Shown: positions 11,295-20,731 of the stretch, in pieces | Position numbering within the stretch: position 1 is the stretch's first letter | Layout of the letters: each line of letters begins with the position of its first letter | Origin: Streptomyces sp. 378 | GTDB taxonomy: Bacteria > Actinomycetota > Actinomycetes > Streptomycetales > Streptomycetaceae | DNA length: 64,000 nucleotides | Direction: 5' to 3' | Assembly (NCBI RefSeq): GCF_030124145.1 | Contig: NZ_JASKMS010000003.1 | Span: forward strand, 124,001-188,000 | The notes under the pieces: model-generated | The model's input: the letters and a program-made list of their open reading frames with translations, nothing else | Told to the model about the DNA's origin: nothing | Database searches by the model: none | Translations under genes and position numbers: made by a program

Positions 11295-13088
11295 ATGACC
11301 ACCACCGAGGCCCGGCCCACGGACCGCAAGCCGCCACAGCTCGTGGACATGTCCTGGGATCCGATCACGCGGATCATCGGGAACCTGGGCATCTACACGA
11401 AGATCGACTTCGCCAACCGGGAAGTCGTCGAATGCCACAGCACCTCGTCGCTCTTCCGCGGCTACTCGGTGTTCATGAAGGGCAAGGACCCGCGCGACGC
11501 AGGCTTCATCACCTCCCGGATCTGCGGCATCTGCGGCGACAACCACACCACCTGCTCCGACTACGCCCAGCAGATGGCCTACGGCGTCAAGCCGCCCCCG
11601 CTGGCCGAGCACATCGTCAACCTCGGCGAGGCCGCCGAGTACATGTTCGACCACACGATCTTCCAGGACAACCTGGTCTTCGTGGACTTCTGCGAGGCGA
11701 TGGTCAAGGCCACCAACCCCGGTGTCCTGGCCCGCGCCGAGCGCACCGAGGCACCCCGCGGCGAGATCCACGGCTACCGCACGATCGCCGACATCATGAA
11801 GGCCTTCAACCCCTTCGAGGGCGAGGTCTACAAGGAGGCCCTCAAGGTCAGCCGGGTCACCCGCGAGATGTTCTGCCTGATGGAGGGACGGCACGTCCAC
11901 CCCTCCACGCTGTACCCGGGCGGCGTCGGCACGATGCCGCAGCCGACCGTCTTCACCGACTACCTCAGCCGCCTCATGCGGGTCATCGACTTCGTGAAGA
12001 AGGCCGTCGCCATGAACGACGACGTCTTCGACTTCTTCTACGAGGCACTGCCCGGTTACGAGGAGGTCGGCCGCCGCCGCGTCCTGCTGGGCTGCTGGGG
12101 CGCCTTCCAGAACCCCCAGACCGTCGACTACCGCTACGAGAACATGAACTCCTGGGGCAAGGACATGTACGTCACCCCGGGCATCATCGTCGACGGCGAA
12201 CTGGTCACCAACAACCTCGTCGACATCAACCTCGGCCTGCGCATCATGCTCGGCAGCTCGTACTACGAGGATTGGGTCAACGAGTCGCCCTTCGTCACCC
12301 ACGACCCGCTCGGCAACCCCGTCGACATGCGCCACCCGTGGAACCAGACCACCGTCCCGGTGCCGCAGAAGCGCGACTTCGACGACAAGTACAGCTGGGT
12401 GATGAGCCCCCGCTGGTTCGACCAGCGCACCGGCGACCACCTCGCCCTCGACACCGGCGGCGGCCCGCTGGCCCGCCTGTGGTCGACCGCGCTCAGCGGC
12501 CTGGTCGACACCCCGTACGTCAAGTCCACCGGCCACAGCGTGCGCATCTCGCTGCCCAAGGGCGAGTCCCTGCCGGAGACCACCCTGGAGTGGCGCATCC
12601 CGCAGTGGAGCAACACCATCGAACGAGACCGCGCCCGGCCCTACTTCATCGCCTACGCGGCCGCCATGGCCCTGCAGTTCATCGAAGAGGCCATGGGCAT
12701 GGTCCGCGCCGGCGAGACCAAGGTGTTCGAGAACTACGAGGTGCCCGACGAGGCGATCGGCTGCGGCTTCCACGAGGCGGTGCGCGGCGTCCTCTCCCAC
12801 CACCTGGTGATCAAGGACAAGAAGATCGCCAACTACCACCCGTACCCGCCCACCCCGTGGAACGCCAGCCCCCGCGACATGTACGGCACCCCCGGCCCGT
12901 ACGAGGACGCCGTCCAGGGCCAGCCCATCTTCGAGGAGAACGGGCCGGACGACTTCAAGGGCGTCGACATCATGCGCACCGTCCGCAGCTTCGACCCCTG
13001 TCTGCCGTGCGGTGTGCACATGTACGTCGGCAAGGGCAAGACACTGACCACCCTGCACTCGCCGACCTACGGGGCGAACCATGGCTGA
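11295..13088 (+). CDS. hhyL: [NiFe] hydrogenase large subunit, high-affinity group 1h/5
   Basis: 597 residues, holding the NiFe(CN)2CO active site that splits H2. The L1 motif RICGICGDNH supplies C77 and C80; the L2 motif DPCLPCGVH supplies C569 and C572. A 22-residue tail follows His575 and is the expected target of the maturation protease encoded at 20732-21319. ATG 11295 is chosen because GAGGGG sits 9-13 nt upstream and the protein then starts MTTTEARP; an upstream GTG in frame would add 23 unlikely residues. The stop overlaps the next ATG (ATGGCTGA). Strongly expected to form a complex with HhyS and to oxidise H2 at trace concentration. Confidence 0.97.
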   Translation: MTTTEARPTDRKPPQLVDMSWDPITRIIGNLGIYTKIDFANREVVECHSTSSLFRGYSVFMKGKDPRDAGFITSRICGICGDNHTTCSDYAQQMAYGVKPPPLAEHIVNLGEAAEYMFDHTIFQDNLVFVDFCEAMVKATNPGVLARAERTEAPRGEIHGYRTIADIMKAFNPFEGEVYKEALKVSRVTREMFCLMEGRHVHPSTLYPGGVGTMPQPTVFTDYLSRLMRVIDFVKKAVAMNDDVFDFFYEALPGYEEVGRRRVLLGCWGAFQNPQTVDYRYENMNSWGKDMYVTPGIIVDGELVTNNLVDINLGLRIMLGSSYYEDWVNESPFVTHDPLGNPVDMRHPWNQTTVPVPQKRDFDDKYSWVMSPRWFDQRTGDHLALDTGGGPLARLWSTALSGLVDTPYVKSTGHSVRISLPKGESLPETTLEWRIPQWSNTIERDRARPYFIAYAAAMALQFIEEAMGMVRAGETKVFENYEVPDEAIGCGFHEAVRGVLSHHLVIKDKKIANYHPYPPTPWNASPRDMYGTPGPYEDAVQGQPIFEENGPDDFKGVDIMRTVRSFDPCLPCGVHMYVGKGKTLTTLHSPTYGANHG

Positions 13089-13626
13089 GGCCGCCGGCGC
13101 ACGGCTGGCCGATCCGGACGTCGAGGCCAGGCTCGGCCGGCTGGACGAGCTGCTGGAAGGCATCGAGTCCGCGCCCGCCCCCACGACCCGCTCGGCGACC
13201 GAGGCGGTGGCGCTGCTGACCGAGGTCTACGGCGAGGCCCTGGCCCGGGTCCTGGACCACGCGGACGAGCGACTGGCCGAGCGCCTCGCCGAGGACGAAC
13301 TGCTGGCGCACCTCATGGTGCTGCACGACATCCACCCCGAGCCCGCCGAACGCCGGGCGGCCCGCGCGGTCGAACGCCTGCGGCCCGCCGTGCAGGAGCG
13401 CGGCGGTGACGTGGAGTGGGCCGGAGTGGAAGGACAGGTCGCCCGCGTGCGTCTGACGACGGGCGGCTGCGGGTCCGGCTGCGGAGGCGGAGGCTCCGAG
13501 GTCACCGACGCGGTCCGCGCGGCGGTGCTCTCCGTGGCGCCCGAGCTGACGGCGGTGGAGCCCGTGACCGAGACAGCCCCCGCGTTCGTCCCGCTGACCA
13601 CGCTGACGCACCGGGGCGCACCGTGA
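13081..13626 (+). CDS. NifU-like Fe-S scaffold domain protein of the hydrogenase operon
   Basis: 181 residues. The C-terminal half resembles the NifU C-terminal domain (LRPAVQERGGDVEW... then VRLTTGGCGSGCGG...), but the Cys pair is spaced CGSGC rather than the classical CxxC. The N-terminal ~75 residues are a helical extension. NifU domains assemble transient Fe-S clusters, so a role in loading the three clusters of HhyS is a reasonable inference. The start overlaps the hhyL stop by 8 bp and its own stop overlaps the next GTG, so the genes are translationally coupled. Confidence 0.82.
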   Translation: MAEAAGARLADPDVEARLGRLDELLEGIESAPAPTTRSATEAVALLTEVYGEALARVLDHADERLAERLAEDELLAHLMVLHDIHPEPAERRAARAVERLRPAVQERGGDVEWAGVEGQVARVRLTTGGCGSGCGGGGSEVTDAVRAAVLSVAPELTAVEPVTETAPAFVPLTTLTHRGAP

Positions 13627-14219
13627 CCACCGACGGGGCACTGGCCCGCCTCATCCGCACCTCGGCCGACCGCACCGCGACGGCCCGGACGGAGGTGTGC
13701 GACCTGTGCGCCGCGCCGGTCGCCGAGGAGCACGCACACCTGTACGACACCGGGCAGGAGGAGGTGCGCTGCGTCTGCGGCCCCTGCTCCGTGCTGTTCG
13801 CCGACGCGGCGGCGGGGGAGGGCACGTACCGGCTCGTACCCCGGCGCCGGGTCCGGCTGCCCGAGGTCGACACGGCAGTGCTGGGCGTACCGGTCGGTCT
13901 GGTCTTCTTCGTGCCCCGCGCGGACGGCTCCGTCACCGCCGAGGGACCGAGCCCGGCGGGGGCCATGCGGTGGGAGGTGGAAGCGGCCGCCTGGCAGAAG
14001 CTGTCCGGCACGGTTCCGCAGCTCGCCACCGTGGAACCCGAGGTGGAGGCTCTGCTGGTGAACACCGTCCACGGCCTCGACCACCACTGGATCGTGCCGA
14101 TCGACGACTGCTACCGGATGGTCGCCGTCGTACGCCGGGAGTGGCGCGGCCTGTCCGGCGGCGGCCGGATCTGGCCGGCCCTCGAGCAGTTCTTCGAGGA
14201 CCTCACCGAGCGGTCATGA
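13623..14219 (+). CDS. DUF5947 family protein
   Basis: 198 residues, starting at GTG 13623, which overlaps the preceding TGA. A CDLC motif near residue 23 and a CVCGPC motif near residue 50 make a probable zinc- or iron-binding knuckle (CxxC...CxCxxC). The C-terminal part contains GLDHHWIVPIDDCYRMVAVVRREWRGLSGG, a run typical of this family. It has been annotated as DUF5947 in Streptomyces hydrogenase loci; its function is unknown. The Cys-rich start suggests metal handling or a Rieske/rubredoxin-like small redox fold. Confidence 0.8.
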   Translation: MTTDGALARLIRTSADRTATARTEVCDLCAAPVAEEHAHLYDTGQEEVRCVCGPCSVLFADAAAGEGTYRLVPRRRVRLPEVDTAVLGVPVGLVFFVPRADGSVTAEGPSPAGAMRWEVEAAAWQKLSGTVPQLATVEPEVEALLVNTVHGLDHHWIVPIDDCYRMVAVVRREWRGLSGGGRIWPALEQFFEDLTERS

Positions 14220-14260
14220 CCACGCACTCCGCAGGCCGGAGGCGAGGAAGGAGAGCACCC

Positions 14261-14467
14261 ATGGGAAGCATCAGAGTGGGCCGACCCCAGGCGAAGCCCG
14301 ACACGCCCCGGCACATCGCCGGTATCCACCAGGGCAACCAGGGACCGCGCGAGCGGCAGAAGGGACACCACGAGGACGGCACCGCCGACGCGCGCCGCTC
14401 CACGGGGATCCACTGGAAGCGGCATGACACCCTCGCCGAGACCATGCCGAACATCTCCCCGGGATGA
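14261..14467 (+). CDS. 68-aa small protein of the hydrogenase operon
   Basis: A short gene with an unusually good ribosome site (AGGAAGGAGAG, about 7 nt before ATG 14261). The product is polar, rich in Gly, Pro, His, Arg and Gln, with no hydrophobic core: it begins MGSIRVGRPQAKPDTPRH, contains GIHQGNQGP and DARRSTGIHWKRHDT, and ends MPNISPG. I recall similar PRH-GxxQGN...RSTGI...MPNLSP proteins in actinobacteria but cannot name a function. It lies between the DUF5947 gene and the 63-aa membrane protein gene in the same direction, with 41 bp and 34 bp gaps. Confidence 0.65.
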   Translation: MGSIRVGRPQAKPDTPRHIAGIHQGNQGPRERQKGHHEDGTADARRSTGIHWKRHDTLAETMPNISPG

Positions 14468-14501
14468 GCACCGTGATGAGAACGAGCAGGGAGTCACCGC
14501 G

Positions 14502-14693
14502 ATGAAACGAGTACGCAGACCGGTCACGTGCAGACAGGGCGGGATGAGCGGACAGCGGGTGCTGAAGACCGAGGCCGTCCTGGTGGGCGGTGTGGCCCTG
14601 GCCCTGCTGTGCTGGGAATGGCCCAGCCTGAGGCGCGAGATGCGGATCTGGCGGATGGCCGGCGGATTCCGCGCCGGCCACCGCTACCCGTGA
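14502..14693 (+). CDS. DUF6893-like small membrane protein (63 aa)
   Basis: ATG 14502 has GGGAG 8 nt upstream; ATG 14544 would give a 49-residue form. The product has a basic N-terminus, one hydrophobic segment (VLVGGVALALLCW) and an amphipathic, Arg/Trp-rich tail (LRREMRIWRMAGGF). This is the signature of the DUF6893 small-protein family seen beside hydrogenase genes. A single-span anchor that holds the otherwise soluble hydrogenase at the membrane is an attractive but untested idea. Confidence 0.68.
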   Translation: MKRVRRPVTCRQGGMSGQRVLKTEAVLVGGVALALLCWEWPSLRREMRIWRMAGGFRAGHRYP

Positions 14694-14700
14694 GCCGGCC

Positions 14701-15051
14701 GTGCACGAACTGTCGATCGCGACCGCGATCATCGAGCGGGCCGACGAGCTGGCCCGGGCGGACGGGACGGACGCCGTCTCGAAGGTGACCGTCCGGGTCG
14801 GCGAGCTGGCGGGCGTCGTGCCGGACGCCCTCGGCTTCGCCTTCGAGGTGGCCCGCGACGGCACCGCCCTCGCGGGGGCACACCTCGTCGTGGAACAGAT
14901 CCCCGCGCAGGCTTGGTGCGGCCCGTGCGCCGAGGAGTTCGCGGTGGGCGTGCCCCCGTTCTTCTGGTGCCCGCGCTGCGACCAGCCCTCCAGCGATCTG
15001 CGCAGCGGCCGGGAACTGGAGATCGCGGCCGTCGAGCCGCTGACGGCATAG
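14701..15051 (+). CDS. hypA: Hydrogenase nickel incorporation protein HypA
   Basis: 116 residues. HypA delivers nickel to the large subunit together with HypB. Starts MHELSIA at GTG 14701, giving the conserved Ni-binding His2, and carries the structural zinc site C73-GP-C76 and CPRC near residue 90. It is the last gene of the rightward operon, 7 bp after the DUF6893-like gene, and is followed at once by the bidirectional terminator. It lies apart from hypB, which is in the convergent operon. Confidence 0.95.
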   Translation: MHELSIATAIIERADELARADGTDAVSKVTVRVGELAGVVPDALGFAFEVARDGTALAGAHLVVEQIPAQAWCGPCAEEFAVGVPPFFWCPRCDQPSSDLRSGRELEIAAVEPLTA

Positions 15052-15055
15052 AGGA

Positions 15056-15107
15056 ACAGACGGGCGAGGGCCCCGCCGGCGCACCGGCGAGGCCCTCGCC
15101 CGTCTGT
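15056..15107. terminator. Strong bidirectional terminator between convergent hydrogenase operons
   Basis: Perfect 17-bp arms at 15056-15072 and 15091-15107 (ACAGACGGGCGAGGGCC and its complement), with a further inner GCCGG/CCGGC stem. It lies between the hypA stop (15051) and the hypE stop (15118), so it can end both transcripts. Confidence 0.85.
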
Positions 15108-15117
15108 CGTCCTCCGG

Positions 15118-16188
15118 TCAGCAGATGCGTGGCAACTGCTCCCCGAGCGGCAGGTCCACCACCCGCGTCCCGCCGAGACCGGTGGCGACCACCACCATCC
15201 CGGGGTGCTCGGCGACACACTCGCCGATCACCGTGGCCCCGGCACCCCGGGGATGGGCCCGCATCGCCGCCAGCACCGCCTCCGCCTCCGACGGGGGAAC
15301 GAACGCGACCAACCGCCCCTCGTTGGCGACGTAGAGCGGGTCGAGCCCGAGGAACCCGCAGGCGTTCGCCACCGCGTCCGGCACCGGAACGGCCCGTTCC
15401 TGGAGCCGGACACCGGTCCCGGAGGCACGGGCGATCTCGTTGAGGGACGCGCCCAGGCCGCCCCTGGTGGGGTCGCGCAGCACATGGATGTCCGGGGTGA
15501 CGGCCAGCATCGCCGCCACCAGATCCGCCAGCGGCGCGGTGTCGCTGGCGATCTCCACCCCGAACTCCAGCCCCTCCCGGACGCTCATGATCGCCACACC
15601 GTGCAGCCCGATCGGGCCGCTGACGATGACCACGTCGCCGGGGCGGGCACGCTGGGGCCGGATGTCCACCCCGCCGGGCACCAGACCCACCCCGGCGGTG
15701 GTGACGTACACCCCGTCGCCGTGCCCGGACTCCACCACCTTGGTGTCACCCGTCGCGATGGTGACCCCGGCCGCCTCGGCCGCCGCCCCCATGGAGCGCG
15801 CGATCCGCTCGACGACCGTCAGCTCCACGCCCTCCTCCAGCACGAAGGCGGCGGAGAGATAGGCCGGTACGGCACCGCTCATCGCGAGGTCGTTCACGGT
15901 GCCGTTGACCGCGAGATCGCCGAGGCCGCCGCCGGGGAAGAACAGCGGCCGGACCACATAGGAGTCCGTGGAGAAGGCCAGCCGCGCGCCGCCCAGTTCC
16001 AGGACGGCGGAGTCGGCGAGGCCGGACAGGGTGGCGTTGCCGTAGGCAGGGGTGAAGATCTGCTCCATCAGCTCCGCCGACAGCGCACCCCCTCCACCGT
16101 GCCCCATGACCACGACTCCCTGGTCGCGCAGTGGGGCGGGGCAGGTCCAGGCGGCCGGGTCCACCACATCGGTGAGTTGTTCAGGCAA
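15118..16188 (-). CDS. hypE: Hydrogenase maturation protein HypE
   Basis: 356 residues, PurM-like fold. HypE dehydrates the carbamoyl group passed from HypF to a thiocyanate on its C-terminal Cys, giving the CN ligands. Visible: [13 protein letters not shown] near residue 30, [18 protein letters not shown], and the conserved C-terminal PRIC with Cys356 as last residue. Start overlaps the hypD stop by 8 bp. Last gene of the leftward operon. Confidence 0.96.
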   Translation of the reverse strand: MPEQLTDVVDPAAWTCPAPLRDQGVVVMGHGGGGALSAELMEQIFTPAYGNATLSGLADSAVLELGGARLAFSTDSYVVRPLFFPGGGLGDLAVNGTVNDLAMSGAVPAYLSAAFVLEEGVELTVVERIARSMGAAAEAAGVTIATGDTKVVESGHGDGVYVTTAGVGLVPGGVDIRPQRARPGDVVIVSGPIGLHGVAIMSVREGLEFGVEIASDTAPLADLVAAMLAVTPDIHVLRDPTRGGLGASLNEIARASGTGVRLQERAVPVPDAVANACGFLGLDPLYVANEGRLVAFVPPSEAEAVLAAMRAHPRGAGATVIGECVAEHPGMVVVATGLGGTRVVDLPLGEQLPRIC

Positions 16189-17323
16189 CGGGGGCCACCT
16201 CCTGCTGCGCGGCCCCGCCGGCCTGCGGTGCCGGGGCGTTCATCCTCCGGTACAGGTAATAGGCCGCGCAGGCGCCCTCGCTGGAGACCATGGTGGCGCC
16301 GAGCGGGGTACGCGGTGTGCAGGTGGTGCCGAACGCGCCGCACTCGGTCGGCTTGATCAGACCCTGGAGCACCTCGCCGGCACGGCACTCGGCGGGCTCC
16401 TCGGTGCGGATCCCGCCGACGTCGAAGCGGTGCTCCGCGTCGTACGCCCGGAAGGCGTCGGTCAGCCGCCAGCCGCTCCCCGGGATCGGCCCGATGCCGC
16501 GCCAGGCCCGGTCGGTGACCTCGAAGACCTCCTCGATCATGCGCACCGCGGCCGGGTTGCCCTCCTCGCGCACGGCACGCGGGTAGGCGTTCTCCACCCG
16601 GTGCTCGCCGCGCTCCAGCTGGCGCACCGCCCGGCGGATGCCCTCCAGGATGTCCAGCGGCTCGAAGCCGGTCACCACCATCGGCACCCGGAACCGCTCG
16701 GCCAGCTCCGGGTACTCGGCCATGCCCATCACGCTGCACACGTGCCCGGCGGCGAGGAAGCCCTGCACCCGGCACTCGGGTGCCGTCATGATCGCCTCGA
16801 CGGCCGGGGGCACCCGCACGTGCGACACCAGCAGGCTGAAGTTGCTTAGGCCCAGCCGGCGCGCCTGGTGCACGGCCATCGCGTTGGCCGGGGCCGTGGT
16901 CTCGAAGCCGATCGCGAAGAACACCACCTCCCGGTCCGGGTTGCGGCGGGCCAGCTCCAGGGCGTCGAGCGGCGAGTACACCACCCGCACGTCACCGCCT
17001 TCGCCCTTGACCCGGAACAGGTCGCGGTCGGTGCCCGGCACCCGGAGCATGTCGCCGAAGGAGCAGAAGATCACCCCGGGCCGCGAGGCGATCTCCAGCG
17101 CCCTGTCGATGACCTCCAGCGGGGTGACACAGACCGGGCAGCCGGGCCCGTGGATCAACTCAACCTGCTCCGGCAGAAGTTGGTCGATGCCATGACGGAT
17201 GATCGAGTGGGTCTGCCCCCCGCACACCTCCATCAGGGCCCACGGCCGGGTGGCGGTGGCGCGGATCTCGTCCAGCAGGCGCCGCGCCAGTTCGGGGTCG
17301 TTGAACTCGTCGATGTACTTCAC
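16181..17323 (-). CDS. hypD: Hydrogenase maturation protein HypD
   Basis: 380 residues, a [4Fe-4S] scaffold on which Fe(CN)2CO is built with HypC. Conserved CGGQTHSI (residue ~34), GPGCPVC (residue ~65) and the C-terminal Cys-containing region ([26 protein letters not shown]) are present. Its ATG overlaps the hypC stop (ATGA). Confidence 0.96.
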   Translation of the reverse strand: MKYIDEFNDPELARRLLDEIRATATRPWALMEVCGGQTHSIIRHGIDQLLPEQVELIHGPGCPVCVTPLEVIDRALEIASRPGVIFCSFGDMLRVPGTDRDLFRVKGEGGDVRVVYSPLDALELARRNPDREVVFFAIGFETTAPANAMAVHQARRLGLSNFSLLVSHVRVPPAVEAIMTAPECRVQGFLAAGHVCSVMGMAEYPELAERFRVPMVVTGFEPLDILEGIRRAVRQLERGEHRVENAYPRAVREEGNPAAVRMIEEVFEVTDRAWRGIGPIPGSGWRLTDAFRAYDAEHRFDVGGIRTEEPAECRAGEVLQGLIKPTECGAFGTTCTPRTPLGATMVSSEGACAAYYLYRRMNAPAPQAGGAAQQEVAPVA

Positions 17324-17640
17324 CGGGTCTCACTTCCGCTGTCCTGCGGCTCCGCCACCGCGGCAGAGCCCGCCTCCTGGGCCGCCTGCTCCCAGGCGTC
17401 CCCGAACTCCTCCTCCAGCAGCCCCAGTTCCTCGAACAACTTCAGGGAGGCCAGAGCCGACTCCTCGTCCAGGCGCTGGAGCGCGAATCCGACGTGCACG
17501 ATGACGTACTCGCCCACCCGCACATCGGACACGTACTCCAGGCACGCCTGTTTCCGGACGCCGCCGAAGTCGACCAGCCCGGTGAGCGGGTCGGAACTGT
17601 CGTCGATGGCCACGACCTTGCCGGGCACTGCCAAACACAT
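17320..17640 (-). CDS. hypC: Hydrogenase assembly chaperone HypC
   Basis: 106 residues, beginning [10 protein letters not shown] with the essential Cys2. HypC shuttles the Fe(CN)2CO group from HypD to the large subunit precursor. It is slightly longer than the usual ~80-90 residues, with an Ala/Glu-rich helical tail. It starts 3 bp after the hypF stop and overlaps hypD. Confidence 0.95.
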   Translation of the reverse strand: MCLAVPGKVVAIDDSSDPLTGLVDFGGVRKQACLEYVSDVRVGEYVIVHVGFALQRLDEESALASLKLFEELGLLEEEFGDAWEQAAQEAGSAAVAEPQDSGSETR

Positions 17641-17643
17641 GGG

Positions 17644-19956
17644 TCACTCCTCCTGTCGTAGGTGCGCCGCGACCACCAGCTGGCCGAGGGCCAGCCCGCC
17701 GTCGTTCGGCGGGACTTCGCCGTGCCGGAGCACCGCGAAGCCGTCATCGGTCAGCAGCCGCGCGCACTCCTCCTCCAGCAGGGCGTTGGCGAACACCCCG
17801 CCGCTGAGAGCGACGGTGGCCAGGCCGGTGTCCTGACGCGCCCGCCGGCAGATCCCCGCCACCGCCCGCGCCACGGCCCGGTGGAACCGGGCCGCGAGCA
17901 CGGCGGCCGGGGTGCCGCGCCGCAGGTCGGTGATCAGCGCGCTGAACACGGGCGCCGGGTCGAGCCCGTCGGCGAAGGTGTACGCCGCCGTGTCGGCGCC
18001 CCACGCCGAAGCGGCCGCGGCCTCCAGCTCCAGTGCGGCCTGCGCCTCGTACTCCGCGCGATGGCACACGCCGACGAGTGACGACACGGCGTCGAAGAGC
18101 CGGCCCATGCTGGAGGTCGGCACACAGGCCAGGCCGCCCGGCAACTGCCTTTCGAGCACGGCCCGTTCCTCGGGCGCGCAGGCCGTCACACACGGCAGGT
18201 CCGCGTCCCACGGCAGCCCCGCCGCCCACAGCCGGGCCAGCGCCAGGCGGCACGGGTTGGCCACACCGGCGTCACCGCCGGGCAGCGGGGCGGGGGAGAG
18301 GCGGGCGTAGCGCCGGAAGCCGGTGTAGTCGGCGAGCAGGATCTCGCCGCCCCAGACCGTGCCGTCGTCGCCGTAGCCCGTGCCGTCGAAGGCGACGCCG
18401 ATCACCGGGGTGGTGCCGTCGAGGCCGTGTTCGGCCATGGCGGAGGCGATGTGCGCGTGGTGGTGCTGGACCAGCACGGGCGCGTGCCCGGCCAGTCGGG
18501 TGGCCCAGCGGGTCGAGTGGTAGCCCGGATGCCGGTCGGCGGCGACCAGCTCGGGGCGCACGCCGGTCAGGGCGCGCAGGTGCGCCTCCGCCCCCCGGGC
18601 CGCCTCCAGGGTGGCCAGATCGCCCATGTCGCCGATGTGCGGGCCGAACCAGGCCTGGTCATCCGCACCGAGGCACAGGGCGTTCTTCAGATCACCGCCC
18701 ACGGCGAGAGCGGGCCGCACCGCGACCGGCAGCCGCAGCGGCCGGGGCACATAGCCGCGGGACCGGCGCAGCACCTGCTCGGTGCCGTCGGGCCGTACCC
18801 GCAGCAGGGAGTCGTCGCACGGCGAGGCGATGGGCCGGTCGTGGGCGAGCCAGGCGTCGGCCAACCCGGCGAGCCGGGTCAGCGCCTCGTCGTCGTCCGT
18901 GACGATCGGCTCTCCGGAGCGGTTGCCGCTCGTCATGACCAGCATGCGTGGGCCGGGCGGATCACCGGGCAGGCCGAACAGCAGGGTGTGCACGGGCGTG
19001 TAGGGCAGCATCACCCCGAGGTGCGGGCTGCCGGGGCAGACGCCGGGTGCCGGACCGTCGGCTTCCGAGTGCCGGCGCAGCAGGACGATGGGGCGCCGAG
19101 GGCTGGTGAGGGCAGCCAGTTCGGACGCGGAGAGCTCGGCGATCCGGCGTACTTCGTCGAGGTCCGCGCACATCACCGCGAACGGCTTGCCACCGCGCGC
19201 CTTGCGGGCCCGCAGCGTGGCCACGGACTGTGCCTGGCCGGCGTCGCAGGCCAGGTGGTAGCCGCCGAGGCCCTTGACGGCGACGATCCGCCCGGCGGCC
19301 AGCAGCGCCCGTGCCGACGCCAGTGCCTCGGCGCCCCGGGCGGGGCGGACGTCGCTCCCGGACGCGGGCACCAGGCGCAGCCGGGGGCCGCAACCGGGAC
19401 AGGCCACGGGCTGGGCGTGGAAGCGCCGGTCGAGGGGATCGCCGTACTCCCGGGCGCACTCGCCGCACATCGGGAAGCCGGACATGGTCGTGACGGCACG
19501 GTCGTACGGCATGCCGGTGGCGATGGTGAAGCGGGGCCCGCAGTGGGTGCAGGTGACGAACGGGTGCCGGTGCCGACGGTCGGCCGGGTCACCCAGTTCC
19601 CGCAGGCAGTCCGCGCAGGCCGCCGTGTCGGGCGGGAGCAGCGTGCTGCCGGGGGAGCGGTCGGTGGAGCGGATCCCGAAAGAGCCCTCGACCCCGGTGA
19701 CGGGCAGATCCTCGACCCCGACACCGGTGACGGCGGCCAGCGGCGGATGCTCCCCGGCCAGTCGGTCACAGAAGGCGGCGACACCGTCCGGCGGGCCTTC
19801 CACCTCGATGAGGACGCCGCCGGCCGTGTTGCTCACGAAGCCCGCGAGCGCGAGATCGGTGGCCAGACGGTGTACGAAGGGGCGGAACCCCACCCCCTGC
19901 ACGGTGCCGCGCACGGTGAGGCGGCGGCGCACCGCCCGGGTGGCGGGCGCTGTCAC
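17644..19956 (-). CDS. hypF: Carbamoyltransferase HypF
   Basis: 770 residues, the normal length. HypF uses carbamoyl phosphate and ATP to make the thiocarboxamide precursor of CN. Domains: acylphosphatase (GTVQGVGFRPFVHRLA, residues ~12-90), paired zinc fingers (CADCLREL, CTHCGPRF, CGEC, CPGCG, ~105-190), YrdC-like domain (KGLGGYHLACDA, ~200-390), and Kae1-like domain with VQHHHAHIASAMAEH and GVAFDGTGYGDDGTVWGGE (~460-770). GTG 19956 is chosen because it overlaps the hypB TGA in a GTGA junction and places the acylphosphatase at the N-terminus. Confidence 0.95.
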   Translation of the reverse strand: MTAPATRAVRRRLTVRGTVQGVGFRPFVHRLATDLALAGFVSNTAGGVLIEVEGPPDGVAAFCDRLAGEHPPLAAVTGVGVEDLPVTGVEGSFGIRSTDRSPGSTLLPPDTAACADCLRELGDPADRRHRHPFVTCTHCGPRFTIATGMPYDRAVTTMSGFPMCGECAREYGDPLDRRFHAQPVACPGCGPRLRLVPASGSDVRPARGAEALASARALLAAGRIVAVKGLGGYHLACDAGQAQSVATLRARKARGGKPFAVMCADLDEVRRIAELSASELAALTSPRRPIVLLRRHSEADGPAPGVCPGSPHLGVMLPYTPVHTLLFGLPGDPPGPRMLVMTSGNRSGEPIVTDDDEALTRLAGLADAWLAHDRPIASPCDDSLLRVRPDGTEQVLRRSRGYVPRPLRLPVAVRPALAVGGDLKNALCLGADDQAWFGPHIGDMGDLATLEAARGAEAHLRALTGVRPELVAADRHPGYHSTRWATRLAGHAPVLVQHHHAHIASAMAEHGLDGTTPVIGVAFDGTGYGDDGTVWGGEILLADYTGFRRYARLSPAPLPGGDAGVANPCRLALARLWAAGLPWDADLPCVTACAPEERAVLERQLPGGLACVPTSSMGRLFDAVSSLVGVCHRAEYEAQAALELEAAAASAWGADTAAYTFADGLDPAPVFSALITDLRRGTPAAVLAARFHRAVARAVAGICRRARQDTGLATVALSGGVFANALLEEECARLLTDDGFAVLRHGEVPPNDGGLALGQLVVAAHLRQEE

Positions 19957-20690
19957 GAGACAAGGCCGGCTGCGGCGCTCTCGTGCGTGTGGGTGTGCGG
20001 GCGGGGCGCCAGGGGCGGACGGTGCACAGGCGCCCCGTCCCGGACGGCGAGCACGCGTTCCAGCAGGGTGTCGACGCCGGCGCCGGTGCGGGCGCAGGAC
20101 CGCACGACCTCCACCCCGGGGTTGACCCGCTGGACGTTCGTCATGAAGGCCGCCTCGTCGAACCCGGCCGGCCCGGCCAGATCGGTCTTGGTCAGCACCA
20201 CCAGATGGGCGGACCCGAAGGCCGTGGGGTACTTCAGTGGTTTGTCCTCGCCCTCCGTCACCGCCATGAGCACGATCCGCAGGCTCTCGCCGAGGTCGTA
20301 GGAGGCGGGGCAGACGAGATTGCCGACGTTCTCCACGAACAGCAGTGAGGTGCCCTCGGGCAGCCAGCTCTCCACGTGGCCGCGCAGCTGCCGGGCCTCC
20401 AGGTGGCACAGTCCGTCCGTCAGTAGCTGCTTCACCGGCGCTCCCGAACGGGCCAGCCGGTCGGCGTCGTTCTCGGTCGCCAGGTCGGCGGTGAGCGCGG
20501 CCACCGGAAGGCTCCGCTCCACCGCCCTGGCCAGCACTCTTCCGAGCAGTTCCGTCTTGCCGCTGCCCGGGCTGGACAGCAGGTTGACCACGCTTGCTCC
20601 GCGCCGGGTCAACTCCTCACGCAGATCGGCGGCCAGACCGTCGTTCTTCGCCAGGACGGCCTGAGTGACCTCGTCCACGGAATCGCACAT
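19953..20690 (-). CDS. hypB: Hydrogenase nickel incorporation GTPase HypB
   Basis: 245 residues. SIMIBI-class GTPase with P-loop SSPGSGKT, ENVGNLVCPASYDLGE and a TKTDL base-recognition motif. There is no N-terminal His-rich metal store; instead a short His-containing stretch (HTHTHE) sits at the C-terminus. It starts MCDSVDE. It works with HypA, which is encoded in the opposite operon. The gap to the protease gene upstream is 41 bp. Confidence 0.95.
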   Translation of the reverse strand: MCDSVDEVTQAVLAKNDGLAADLREELTRRGASVVNLLSSPGSGKTELLGRVLARAVERSLPVAALTADLATENDADRLARSGAPVKQLLTDGLCHLEARQLRGHVESWLPEGTSLLFVENVGNLVCPASYDLGESLRIVLMAVTEGEDKPLKYPTAFGSAHLVVLTKTDLAGPAGFDEAAFMTNVQRVNPGVEVVRSCARTGAGVDTLLERVLAVRDGAPVHRPPLAPRPHTHTHESAAAGLVS

Positions 20691-20731
20691 GGGCGCCGCT
20701 CCTCGCGGGTCGGTAGGGACATCTCGTTCCG

